Shown: positions 32,895 through 40,430 of the stretch, piece after piece
Layout: every line of letters begins with the position of its first letter
Position numbering within the stretch: the first letter of the stretch is position 1
Source: Chloroflexi bacterium UBA4730
GTDB lineage: Bacteria > Chloroflexota > Limnocylindria > P2-11E
Reading direction: 5' to 3'
Assembly (NCBI GenBank): GCA_002404155.1
Contig: DHJC01000044.1
Location: forward strand, 15,391 to 57,470
DNA: 42,080 nucleotides
Notes under the pieces: model-generated
The model's database searches: none
What the model was told of the DNA's origin: nothing
What the model saw: only the letters and a program-made list of their open reading frames with translations
Position numbers and translations under genes: made by a program

Positions 32895-32902
32895 CGAGCG
32901 GC

Positions 32903-34306
32903 TCAAAATGGTGAGATCCTCGTGTCCTCGAGGTAGCCGTCATAGTCAGGACCGACGTCGTACACCGGATGGAGCTGCATCGCCGCCCACGCGGCCATGC
33001 CGAGCGCGATCACCCGGTCGTCGTGCGCACCCACGCGATGGTCGATCCGCAGCCCGTAGGACTTCTCGATGACCTGGACGTCGAGGAGCTCGTGCTCGAG
33101 TTCTTCGTCGGGATAAAGCTCGATCTGGCCGGCATGCAGGAGCGCGTAGAGATTCCGGGTGAGCTCGTCGATCTTGCCGCCGGTGAAGATGAACGGCTGG
33201 ACGCGCGCGAAGCTGGCGAACCGCTCGAACGTCGATCGCGCCTGCCAGGGATCGAGGATCATGCGGAGGTCGCTGAAGTGCTGGAGCACGTCGAACATGA
33301 ACGGCTCGACCTCGGTGGTGATCCCGACCGGCGACGCGCGGGTGCCCTGCCAGGTCCGGATGAGCTCGAGCCGCGCGCCCAGGTCGGTCCGGTGCACGAT
33401 CGCCGCGGCGGTGCGGTCGTTCGAGAGGCCGAGGTCGACCGCAAGGACATGTGAGCCCTCGGCGCAGGCGAGCTGTGCGGTCAGGTCAGGCCGCAGGCAG
33501 CGGGCGAGGTCCTCGGTGGTGATGAACCGGCCCTCGCCCTCGGTCCACTGACCGAGGTGCTGTCGGCGGAACACGTGGTCCGGGAGTAGCTGCCGCTGCC
33601 GCTCGAGCTCGGCGGCGTCGAGCCAGCCAGCGATGCGCTCGCCCGGCGAGTACAGGTAGTAGCCGTCAATCTTCGCGCAGGCTTGGCGCAGCTCCCACGC
33701 GACCGAGCTGCGGGTCCAACCGGGCGTCGAGATCGCAATCAGCCTGGCCTGCGGCTTCTTCGCGATCGAGGTGAACGCCGCGTCAAACAGCGCGCGGTTT
33801 CGGAGCTCGCCGATCTCGTCGAACACGATGAGGTCCGGCGTCAGGCCGTAGGCGCTCGCGGCATCGGCGCTCATGATTTGCAGGAGGGCGTCACGCTTGG
33901 CGAAGCGGATCGTCTTGCGATCGACCTTGAGCAGCTTCGAGAGTGCCGGACTCCGACGCACGAACCCGGCCGCGACGTCGAGCAGGATCCGCGACTGATC
34001 CTCGTCGACAGCGAAGGCGTAGATCCGTCGGTGGTGCCCGCCGAGTACGAGCTCGGTGAGCGCCTCGCCCGCGGCGATGGTGGTCTTGCCGGCGCCGCGA
34101 TGCAGCTCGAAGTCGAGCACGCGGTACAGCAGCCCGCCGTCCTCGGCCCGCGCGTCGAGCGGACCGAGGACGTGCTCGCGCTGCCAGGACTCGAGGGCCT
34201 CGCCGAGCGGCCGACCATCTTCGAGCCGGAGGAACTGCTCGCGGAATGCCGTCCGATCAAGGTCGGCGCGGCCGCCGCCGATCCGCTCGGCGTCGGCGCT
34301 CATCAT
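32903..34306 (-). CDS. terL: Phage terminase large subunit
   Basis: A 467-residue DNA-packaging motor. Walker A is HRGAGKTT (near residue 73), Walker B is LIVFDEIGELRN, and STPGWTRSS carries the coupling motif. The C-terminal RNase H-like nuclease is marked by VDLGLSNDRTA with catalytic Asp, a second acidic segment (ILDPWQ) and HDDRVIALGMA. ATG 34306 overlaps the upstream stop (TGATG). It is full length and intact. No small terminase or portal is recognisable next to it. Confidence 0.93.
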   Translation of the reverse strand: MMSADAERIGGGRADLDRTAFREQFLRLEDGRPLGEALESWQREHVLGPLDARAEDGGLLYRVLDFELHRGAGKTTIAAGEALTELVLGGHHRRIYAFAVDEDQSRILLDVAAGFVRRSPALSKLLKVDRKTIRFAKRDALLQIMSADAASAYGLTPDLIVFDEIGELRNRALFDAAFTSIAKKPQARLIAISTPGWTRSSVAWELRQACAKIDGYYLYSPGERIAGWLDAAELERQRQLLPDHVFRRQHLGQWTEGEGRFITTEDLARCLRPDLTAQLACAEGSHVLAVDLGLSNDRTAAAIVHRTDLGARLELIRTWQGTRASPVGITTEVEPFMFDVLQHFSDLRMILDPWQARSTFERFASFARVQPFIFTGGKIDELTRNLYALLHAGQIELYPDEELEHELLDVQVIEKSYGLRIDHRVGAHDDRVIALGMAAWAAMQLHPVYDVGPDYDGYLEDTRISPF

Positions 34307-35025
34307 CACCACGAGCGTGCCGCCGTATCGTGCGCGCGTGCCCTCGGGACGGCGCTACCGGAAGCTCGAGGTGACGTCGCGCTAGGACCTGCGGCAGTTG
34401 CTCGCGCAACGCGCGCCGCGGTAGCGCGGCCCGCGATGGTGCTGGGCGTGGACACGGCGGACGGGCGGCGGAGACTGCGGCTCGCGTCACCAGTAGCGCA
34501 CTGGCTTCCCCGTGAACGGGGAGACGCGAGCTCGGCCCGGCCGACGTCGGGAGGACCGATCGGCTTCGCGCAGCCCTGCGCTGGAATCAACAGCGGCCGC
34601 CCGTCCGCGGTGTCAGCGATCAGCGACGATGGGCGCGTGCGTGCGCGATATGCGCGCTGCCGGCACGCGTTCGAGCAGTAGCGGATGTCGGCGCGCGAGC
34701 CACGCGAGCCGCTCCCGACCGTGCGCCACGGTCGTCGCACCAGCATCGCGCGCCGACACCCGCAGCACGTCGCGTCTCTCACGTGCTGCAGGCGACTCAG
34801 GCGAAGGATCCGCGTCAGCGAGATGGGCCTGCCGTCCGGCAACGCGATCTGCATCCGCGCGCCCACGAAGGCCGGCGGCCGCACGGTGTAGCCAGCCGCC
34901 ATGAGCTGCGACCCGATGAAGGCCTGGCGCGCGAACTCCGGTCCGACGCGACCGATGACGCGCTCGAGCTCCGCGAGGTCCGCGGCGTTACGGCTAGCGT
35001 CATTGGCGAACGCGGTGGCGGTCAC
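34306..35025 (-). CDS. Treble-clef zinc-finger protein
   Basis: A 239-residue protein. Residues ~1-45 are helical (NDASRNAADLAELERVIGRVGPEFARQAF), then a small domain (AGYTVRPPAFVGARMQIALPDGR). The zinc site is DATCCGCRRAMLV followed by RYCSNACRQRAYRAR, the treble-clef pattern common in high-GC bacterial and phage proteins. GTG 35025 overlaps the upstream stop (GTGA). Located just before the terminase, in the place of a DNA-binding packaging protein; it could be the functional small terminase, which is a guess. Confidence 0.6.
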   Translation of the reverse strand: MTATAFANDASRNAADLAELERVIGRVGPEFARQAFIGSQLMAAGYTVRPPAFVGARMQIALPDGRPISLTRILRLSRLQHVRDATCCGCRRAMLVRRPWRTVGSGSRGSRADIRYCSNACRQRAYRARTRPSSLIADTADGRPLLIPAQGCAKPIGPPDVGRAELASPRSRGSQCATGDASRSLRRPSAVSTPSTIAGRATAARVARATAAGPSATSPRASGSAVPRARAHDTAARSW

Positions 35026-35363
35026 GACGGCTCCGCTCGCGTGCGAGCGCCGGACGGCTCGAGGTCGGCCGCGAGCTGCTCGAGTCGCTGAACGATGTCG
35101 TCCCGGCCGGCGGCTCGGACCGGTGCGATCGCCGAGCGGACCGCCCAGGCGGCCGCGACGGCGATCCGGTGCTCGGGGCAGTAGCGCGGGATCCGGCCGC
35201 GGGTCCGCGCGGGGAGCGGCGCGTCGCACGCAACGCACCTGACATTCCGCAAGGTGGATATCTGCGGCCCGGGAGCCCCAGATGCGGCAAACGATGCGGC
35301 CGTCCGCCCTGGCGGCGTCAGCAGCGCGGCGGCCTCGGCCCACGACCGGCGACTAGCGACCAC
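35022..35363 (-). CDS. Zinc-finger protein, paralogue 2
   Basis: A 113-residue protein with RCVACDAPLPARTRGRIPRY, then CPEHRIAVAAAWAVRSAIAPVRA, then DDIVQRLEQLAADLE. It is clearly related to the gene at 32218. One CxxC pair and a Cys/His pair form the metal site. GTG 35363 has AGGGG 6 bases upstream and overlaps the preceding gene by 11 bases. Two copies in one small element suggest a working part and not debris. Confidence 0.6.
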   Translation of the reverse strand: MVASRRSWAEAAALLTPPGRTAASFAASGAPGPQISTLRNVRCVACDAPLPARTRGRIPRYCPEHRIAVAAAWAVRSAIAPVRAAGRDDIVQRLEQLAADLEPSGARTRAEPS

Positions 35364-35832
35364 GGCGGGCCCCTGACGCGACGGCCAGCGAGCCGCCGAG
35401 GAGCCCACTGAGGTCTGGCTCCGCGCCATCAGGCAGGAGCGCGACGAGTTGGGCCATAAGCCGACCCGCCGCGGTCTGCCATTCGGTGGCGCGATCGAGG
35501 AGCGGCCACGGTTCTCCGCTGTCCTCGTCGCGGACGAGCGGATGAGGGCGCTGATCGAGCCAGGCGACGGCGACCAGGTATCGGGCGGCGTGCCGCGAGT
35601 ACTCGAGCGCGACACTGCGCATCGCGAGGGTCGTCTTTCCGCTCCCGGTCGCCTGGCCGAGCGCGTAGTGCAAACGGGCGATCAGGCGGCCGTATTCGCG
35701 GCGCTGGACCGCATCGATTTTCGCGTCGCTGTAGCCGCCGCTTTTGACGGCCGCTTCCCGTCGCTGCCGGAGCTCGGCAGCGCTCAGGGGGCGTGTCCCG
35801 GTCGCCGCGATGGGCGCCGTGCCCGTGCTCAT
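35353..35832 (-). CDS. Small protein with orphan P-loop
   Basis: A 159-residue protein. After a helical start (ATGTRPLSAAELRQRREAAV) comes GQATGSGKTTLAMRSVALEY, a helicase-type Walker A (motif I). No Walker B, sensor or helicase motif follows. The rest (LVAVAWLDQRPHPLVRDEDS...) shows no known pattern. The start overlaps the preceding gene by ATGA. It could be a regulator that binds nucleotide or a stripped ATPase working with the helicase at 36374. Confidence 0.55.
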   Translation of the reverse strand: MSTGTAPIAATGTRPLSAAELRQRREAAVKSGGYSDAKIDAVQRREYGRLIARLHYALGQATGSGKTTLAMRSVALEYSRHAARYLVAVAWLDQRPHPLVRDEDSGEPWPLLDRATEWQTAAGRLMAQLVALLPDGAEPDLSGLLGGSLAVASGARRGR

Positions 35833-36377
35833 CCGCCCAGACCCCCCACGACGCAGCCAGCGGGGATGGCGGACGGGGCCGGCGGAAGATCGGCCCCGTC
35901 TGCGAAGGGTGCGTGGAATTGACGCGGAAGCCGCGGCATGGAATGGGCGAACCCCTGCCGATTCACGAGTTCGGGCGCGATCAGGCCACGCTGGGCCGCG
36001 TCGTCAGCAACCGCCGTAGCAACGCGGCCGCCGCGAGGCCGTAGAACGGCACCCGGGGCGCGGACGCGCCCGATCGTCGTGCACCGCGCCGGCGGCCTGT
36101 CCGTTCCGCGAGGACGGACGTTGAAGACGCGGGGGCGGGCTGAGGCGTGCCCTGCAACGGCCCCCGTTTCCTCGTTGTCGGCGAGGCGGCCCCCCTTAGG
36201 GGCCGCCGACAAGAGGCCCGACAACGAGCTAGGCCCGACAACAGGCCCGACAACGTTCCGGCTACGTGCTTGGGACGTTCCGGCTAGGCCCGACAAGATG
36301 GACGAGGTATCCGTAGCTGGTGCCTCAGCGGGGTGGCACCAGCTAGGCCCGACAACCGGTCTGACCACGACCGTCAC
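35829..36377 (-). CDS. Repeat-bearing ORF between helicase and P-loop gene
   Basis: A 182-residue frame with no known family. Its GTG overlaps the helicase stop (GTGA) and its stop overlaps the next ATG (ATGA), the same coupling as the rest of the operon, which is the main evidence that it is coding. The N-terminal 65 residues come from iteron DNA and repeat VVGP and LSGL units; the C-terminal half is Arg/Pro-rich. It could be an initiator whose gene contains the origin, as in lambda O, or a non-protein origin spacer. Confidence 0.45.
   Translation of the reverse strand: MTVVVRPVVGPSWCHPAEAPATDTSSILSGLAGTSQARSRNVVGPVVGPSSLSGLLSAAPKGGRLADNEETGAVAGHASARPRVFNVRPRGTDRPPARCTTIGRVRAPGAVLRPRGGRVATAVADDAAQRGLIAPELVNRQGFAHSMPRLPRQFHAPFADGADLPPAPSAIPAGCVVGGLGG
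36175..36355 (-). repeat. ori: Iteron array with hairpins, candidate replication origin
   Basis: Five exact copies of AGGCCCGACAA at 36214-36224, 36231-36241, 36243-36253, 36286-36296 and 36345-36355, all in one orientation. ACGTTCCGGCTA occurs twice, 22 bases apart (36253-36264, 36275-36286). TAGCTGGTGCC (36314-36324) and GGCACCAGCTA (36335-36345) form an 11-bp hairpin. A further inverted repeat spans TTGTCGGC (36175-36182) and GCCGACAA (36205-36212). It lies directly downstream of the RepA-like helicase gene. Confidence 0.65.
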
Positions 36378-37447
36378 AACGGTCGCTCCGTGAGCAACTT
36401 CGGGCCTGCGTACGAGCCCTTCCCAGGGACCACGTAGACGAGCGGACGACGGCCCCGGCCGCTGCCCGCCTCGTAGTAGGCGCGGTGCTGACTGACGAGC
36501 GCGGTCATGCGTTCGCGGACGGCCTTCTCGCCGAGGCCGAGGTCACCAGCGAGCTCCTGCGCGTTCGCGTGGCGCTTGCGCTCGACGATCGCCTCGAGCA
36601 GCTCGTCATCGGTCACCGTGACCGAGATCTCGTCGGCGGTGACGCGCAGCTCGGCGCCGGCCTCGCTGAACTCGACGGCGAAGGGCTTGCGCGGCTCGGC
36701 TTCCTTCTGCTCGACCCGGACCTCGATCCGTGGCGCGGCGTCATCAGGCCGGTCGACCCACAGGGCCCACTCGACGGCTGCGTATAGCGCGCTCGAGCCG
36801 CGGAGCTTCAGGCCGCTCCGCATGCCCGCACCGGCGCCGGCCGCGCCCTTGTTCGTGTGGTGCACGAGCGCGATCGCGCAGCCGTACGTGTCGCGCCAGG
36901 CCCGTTCCTGACGGACGATCGCGCCCATTTCCTGGGCGCTGTTCTCGTCCCCCGTGGTCATCGCGGCGAGGGGATCGAGGATGAGCAGGTCGGGGCGCAT
37001 CTCGCCGAGCGTGACGCTGACCCGACGCATCGCGACCGGATCCTCGAACAGGACCGGCTCATTCGACGCGACGTAGAGCTCGGCCGGCGCGCCGCCGAAC
37101 CGCGGGGCCATCGTGCGGACGCGTTTCTGGTACGCGGCGCGCGAGCTCTCGAACTGGACGATGAGCACCCGCCGCGGCTCCGGGCAGAGGAACCGGCCGC
37201 AGAACGCGCCGCCGGACGCGACCGCCATCGCAAGATCGAGCGCGAGCCAGGACTTGAGCACCTTCGGCGCGCCGCCGATGACGCCGATCCCGTGCTCGGG
37301 GACGATGTCGAGCGCGAGCCAGCGCGGCTCCGCGATCTCCTCCGCGAGAAACTCGGCTGCGCCGGCGACGTGCAGGCCACCGGCGCCGCGCGGAACACGC
37401 GGCGGGATCTCGTCGGGGACCTCGGGATCGGCGTCGATTGCATTCAC
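36374..37447 (-). CDS. repA: RepA-like hexameric helicase / AAA ATPase
   Basis: A 357-residue AAA_25-type ATPase. Walker A is GGAPKVLKSW (near residue 60), QFESSRAAYQKRV and LLILDPLAAMTTGDEN (Walker B) follow, then LVHHTNKGAAG and LRGSSALYAA, the standard order of RSF1010 RepA-like replicative helicases. The C-terminus (DDELLEAIVERKRHANAQELAGDLGL) is a winged helix for DNA. GTG 37447 is chosen because it follows the upstream stop; an earlier start in this frame would run into that gene, and the ribosome site is weak. It would load at the iterons next to it. Confidence 0.85.
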   Translation of the reverse strand: MNAIDADPEVPDEIPPRVPRGAGGLHVAGAAEFLAEEIAEPRWLALDIVPEHGIGVIGGAPKVLKSWLALDLAMAVASGGAFCGRFLCPEPRRVLIVQFESSRAAYQKRVRTMAPRFGGAPAELYVASNEPVLFEDPVAMRRVSVTLGEMRPDLLILDPLAAMTTGDENSAQEMGAIVRQERAWRDTYGCAIALVHHTNKGAAGAGAGMRSGLKLRGSSALYAAVEWALWVDRPDDAAPRIEVRVEQKEAEPRKPFAVEFSEAGAELRVTADEISVTVTDDELLEAIVERKRHANAQELAGDLGLGEKAVRERMTALVSQHRAYYEAGSGRGRRPLVYVVPGKGSYAGPKLLTERPL

Positions 37448-37463
37448 TGCCGCCGGCTCGAGC

Positions 37464-37841
37464 TCATGCGGCCACGCCCACGCGCGCGCGTCGCGCCGCG
37501 ACCTCGAGCCGCAGCTCCTCGATCTCGGCGCGGTCCTCATCCAGTCGCGCGGCGAGTTCAATGCGGGGGTCGTGCGAGATCCGCTCGACGATCTGCAGCG
37601 CGCGGACGATCGCCGTGCCGGCGGCTTCGAGTTGGTCGATCACGCGCGCGTGGTCCCCGCGATCCGTGATGAGCGCGCCGCGCCAGCGGCCGCCGCCATC
37701 CTCGGTCCGCATCAGGAACACGCGCGTCGAACTGAGCAGGGAGACCGCCGCGTCGATCGCGCGGAACGGATCCTCATCGAGCGCGCGCTCGATTGTCGGT
37801 ACGCCGTGGCCGCGGGACGGTCGCGATGCGACGCGGCTCAT
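37464..37841 (-). CDS. Hypothetical protein before helicase gene
   Basis: A 125-residue protein with a compact alpha/beta middle (AAVSLLSSTRVFLMRTEDGG, then ALITDRGDHARVIDQLEAAG) and a C-terminal coiled coil (LDEDRAEIEELRLEVAARRARV). Its ATG overlaps the upstream stop (ATGA). No family recognised; the position suggests a replication accessory role. Confidence 0.5.
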   Translation of the reverse strand: MSRVASRPSRGHGVPTIERALDEDPFRAIDAAVSLLSSTRVFLMRTEDGGGRWRGALITDRGDHARVIDQLEAAGTAIVRALQIVERISHDPRIELAARLDEDRAEIEELRLEVAARRARVGVAA

Positions 37842-38179
37842 CGCGCGAGTCCGGCCTGGGCGGTGCGGAGGGCGATCTTGTACGCGTTCATACGCTCGGT
37901 GCCGATGTCGACGCCGCGCACGCGATCCATCCCCTGGCCGTACTTTTCGTCGAGCAGCAATTGAGCGATGCAGCGCCGGCAGCGGAGCCGGCGAATGCGA
38001 CGCTCGCCGACCCGAAAGCTGACTTCGAAGAGCGAGACGACCTCACGCTCACAGCCGCCCTCGCAGCGGAGCGGATGGATCCTCGCGATCCGGTACCGCG
38101 GCTCGTCGCGGCGCGCGGAATGTTCGTGGCCTTGCGACCCTGGGTTAGGATCGCTGGCGCGTGGCTGATCGTCGTCCAT
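37838..38179 (-). CDS. Small cysteine-rich (zinc) protein
   Basis: A 113-residue protein with CEGGCEREVVSLFEV near the middle and RRLRCRRCIAQLLLDE later, giving four cysteines as a zinc ribbon. ATG 38179 is the first good start; GGAGG is 12 bases upstream, so spacing is poor, and a TTG at 38203 is the alternative. Overlaps the next gene as ATGA. No family recognised. Confidence 0.5.
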   Translation of the reverse strand: MDDDQPRASDPNPGSQGHEHSARRDEPRYRIARIHPLRCEGGCEREVVSLFEVSFRVGERRIRRLRCRRCIAQLLLDEKYGQGMDRVRGVDIGTERMNAYKIALRTAQAGLAR

Positions 38180-38263
38180 GTCGACGGCCGGCCTCCATTT
38201 CAATGCGACGCCGCGGGACGGATGAGGTCCTGCGGCGTTCGCGCGTTGGTGCAGCGAGTGCGA

Positions 38264-38533
38264 TCACGAGGCGGTCCGCGTTCGCGAAACGACGCGAAGG
38301 CCGTCGGTCTGCGAATCACCTGACTCCAGCCGCAGCCATTCCTCGAGGTCGACGTCCAAAACCCGAATGGCCCGCCCAAGATGCCGTGTCCTCGGGCCAT
38401 CGGGCCATCCCTTCGCGCAGAGCTGATAGAGAAGCGTTTTCGACACGGACAACTCGCGAGCCAGGGCCGGGATTTTCCACGCGATGGGGCGATGGGCCTG
38501 GGCTCGTCCTGCCGCGATCACGTCGTCGCTCAC
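38264..38533 (-). CDS. Helix-turn-helix protein, excisionase/AlpA-like
   Basis: An 89-residue protein with an HTH_17-like domain: WKIPALARELSVSKTLLYQL, then CAKGWPDGPRTRHLGRAIRVLDVDLEEWLRL. This is the pattern of AlpA-type regulators that act on integrase and replication genes of satellites. ATG 38533 overlaps the upstream stop. It and the excisionase-like gene at 27705 are different proteins with the same fold. Confidence 0.7.
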   Translation of the reverse strand: MSDDVIAAGRAQAHRPIAWKIPALARELSVSKTLLYQLCAKGWPDGPRTRHLGRAIRVLDVDLEEWLRLESGDSQTDGLRVVSRTRTAS

Positions 38534-38763
38534 CGGTCGCCGTCCGCGTGACCGCGAAGCACGACACTGGAAATGCCGACGAGCATGTCCGCGGCGATGT
38601 GCGCCGGAACAACCGCCGAACGTTCCCAGCGCCGGACCACTGCGGCCGATCGGTGGAGCTCATCGGCGAGCGATTTCACGTCAACGCCCGCAGAAATTCG
38701 AGCGACCCGAATGAAGCGGCCTTCGTGTGTTGGGGAGACGGGACGGACTGGACTCTCGATCAT
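38530..38763 (-). CDS. XRE-like helix-turn-helix protein
   Basis: A 77-residue protein with one helix-turn-helix: FIRVARISAGVDVKSLADEL, then HRSAAVVRRWERSAVVPAHIAADML. Position 2-3 of the recognition helix and the final WERS fit Cro/CI-type regulators. An AAATG-GT-CATTT palindrome lies 46 bases upstream at 38809-38820, a candidate operator. It is the probable early regulator of the replication operon. Confidence 0.6.
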   Translation of the reverse strand: MIESPVRPVSPTHEGRFIRVARISAGVDVKSLADELHRSAAVVRRWERSAVVPAHIAADMLVGISSVVLRGHADGDR

Positions 38764-38808
38764 GTCCGCCCGAGCGTGCCATATGTGGCGGGCGCCAGCG
38801 GGTCGCCT

Positions 38809-38820
38809 AAATGGTCATTT
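38809..38820. promoter_or_regulatory. Short palindrome, candidate operator
   Basis: AAATG-GT-CATTT, two 5-base arms, between the stop of the gene at 38819 and the start at 38763. A Cro-type site is possible but unproven. Confidence 0.3.
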
Positions 38821-39571
38821 AATCCTTGGGACTCGGCGGCAGGACACCGAGCTTCTCCCGGCGTCTCTTCAGCGTGATCGCCGACATGCCGAGGTCCGTC
38901 GCAACCGCTTGGTCGCTCACGACCAGCCCCAGCGACCTCAAGGACTTGACCACTGCGTCGTGTCTGTCCGGGAATGCCTTGTCGCTGATGCCTCCCGCGT
39001 TGCCGGATCGCGGTCCGGCGGGCCTGCCGCGGCGCCGTCGGGCGCCGCGGAGTCTGTTGACGCCGGCCTCTAACCATGCGGCGAATCTTCCGGGTGAACG
39101 CAGTGAGGGCTTCAACTCGACCGCGTGCAAAAAGCAGAGCGCTCCAGGTCCCTCTGCGGTCAGCGAGACCGTCTGGTCTCCTGTCAGTCCGCATCGAAGG
39201 CAGAGGGGATTGGCCCGCCACACCTCGAGTAGATCCTTGCGCTCGAGCTCGTCGTAGGCACCCGCGAGCGTCGCCCGATCGGCCGTCAGGCGCAGGTAAT
39301 CATCGATCACAGCCTGTACCGCAGAGGGTCGCGGCATCAGATCTCGCACCCGGCGCCACTCGGGGTCTTCGGGAAGCCCTGATGAGCCAGGCGGCAGGTG
39401 CTCGAGCTGCTCCTCCTCGCTCCAGAGGGTCAGGGTCGTGTCGGGAGCTGCAGCGGAGCCCGTCGCGACGATGCGTTCGCGGTTGAGGCAGTAAAAGTCG
39501 AACTCCCCGGCGTCGTCGGGACTACCGCCGGCAGCGAGGTACTCCGTGTACTGCGGATGCCGCTTGTCCAG
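38819..39571 (-). CDS. Uncharacterised DNA-binding-like protein, CTG start
   Basis: A 250-residue protein. The coding pattern continues 74 codons upstream of the first GTG (39349): DKRHPQYTEYLAAGGSPDDA, then DFYCLNRERIVATGS and TLWSEEEQLEHLPPG. In that extension the only start with a ribosome site is CTG 39571, with a perfect AGGAGG 8 bases upstream; the frame has a stop codon just before. The middle has CLRCGLTGDQ and ALCFLHAVEL, a zinc-finger-like set. The C-terminus (SDQAVATDLGMSAITLKRRREKLGV) is a helix-turn-helix. Role unknown. Confidence 0.6.
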   Translation of the reverse strand: MDKRHPQYTEYLAAGGSPDDAGEFDFYCLNRERIVATGSAAAPDTTLTLWSEEEQLEHLPPGSSGLPEDPEWRRVRDLMPRPSAVQAVIDDYLRLTADRATLAGAYDELERKDLLEVWRANPLCLRCGLTGDQTVSLTAEGPGALCFLHAVELKPSLRSPGRFAAWLEAGVNRLRGARRRRGRPAGPRSGNAGGISDKAFPDRHDAVVKSLRSLGLVVSDQAVATDLGMSAITLKRRREKLGVLPPSPKD

Positions 39572-39728
39572 ACCAGTGCCCTCCTGCGCGGGCGAGACTC
39601 AGATCCGGGCCCCGACGTCGCAGGACGTCAGGCTTGCGGGCGGCGGCCACCGCCACCCGGATCCGTTCGACGCGATGTTGCGCCGCGTTCGCGGCGAAGG
39701 CAAGGCAGGCTCGCGCACACTTAGCGCC

Positions 39729-40403
39729 GTGAGCGCTCCCGATCCTGGCGATCTGCCGAGCGAACAGGTCTATAACGCGTTCGTCGAGGACTTCGGGGGC
39801 GCCTGGACCTCGATCATGCGCCGGCAACCTCCGGGTCGCGGGAACTTCATGTTCGCGTTGATGGCGATGGGATTCCTCGAGTGGTGCGGGCGCGTGACCG
39901 AGAAGCAGCCGGACGCTCAGCAGCGTTTCCTAGAGGCGCTTAAGGCGGCCGACCCCATTTACTTCGCGGAATTGCCGACGAGATGGCCTGCCCGCGGTCG
40001 GCCCTCACCGTTGTTCGCGACAGGTCGCGAGTTCCTGTGGGTGCTGTTCAACATGGTCCGGAACGGGATCGCGCATGGCTACGTCCAGCTCGACGTCGAC
40101 CTGGCTGACCCCGACGTACGGATGCGCGTCCAGATCACAGGCCCGGAGGAACGCCCGCAGCATCGCGCGGGCACTCCCAGGCCACCCAACTATCTCGTGC
40201 CGACACAGCTCCACGGAAGCCTCGGGCTGCTCGATGACACGGGACACGACGCCGTAATCGTCCGCCTCCACCCCGACGTCCTGTTCGCCGACGTGCAGTT
40301 CGCTGCCGACGCGGCCTCGGTCACGACGTTGCCGCCCGCGACGTGGACACGAACGAAGCTCGGCACGACGGCCGCCCAAGTAATCGCGCTGAGGGGTGGC
40401 TAG
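39729..40403 (+). CDS. HEPN-motif protein, possible abortive-infection RNase
   Basis: A 224-residue helical protein. FMFALMAMGFLEWCGRV is a hydrophobic helix, and FLWVLFNMVRNGIAHGYVQL holds RNGIAH, the RN(x3)H form of the HEPN RNase motif. The rest (a beta-rich C-terminal half from about residue 120) is unfamiliar. GTG 39729 lies just after the TTAG of the promoter zone, so it may be leaderless. On the plus strand, it converges with the Abi-like gene with only 27 bases between stops. It fits a defence or toxin role. Confidence 0.6.
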   Translation: MSAPDPGDLPSEQVYNAFVEDFGGAWTSIMRRQPPGRGNFMFALMAMGFLEWCGRVTEKQPDAQQRFLEALKAADPIYFAELPTRWPARGRPSPLFATGREFLWVLFNMVRNGIAHGYVQLDVDLADPDVRMRVQITGPEERPQHRAGTPRPPNYLVPTQLHGSLGLLDDTGHDAVIVRLHPDVLFADVQFAADAASVTTLPPATWTRTKLGTTAAQVIALRGG

Positions 40404-40430
40404 CGAACTGGCGGCGTCGCGCGGAAACGC

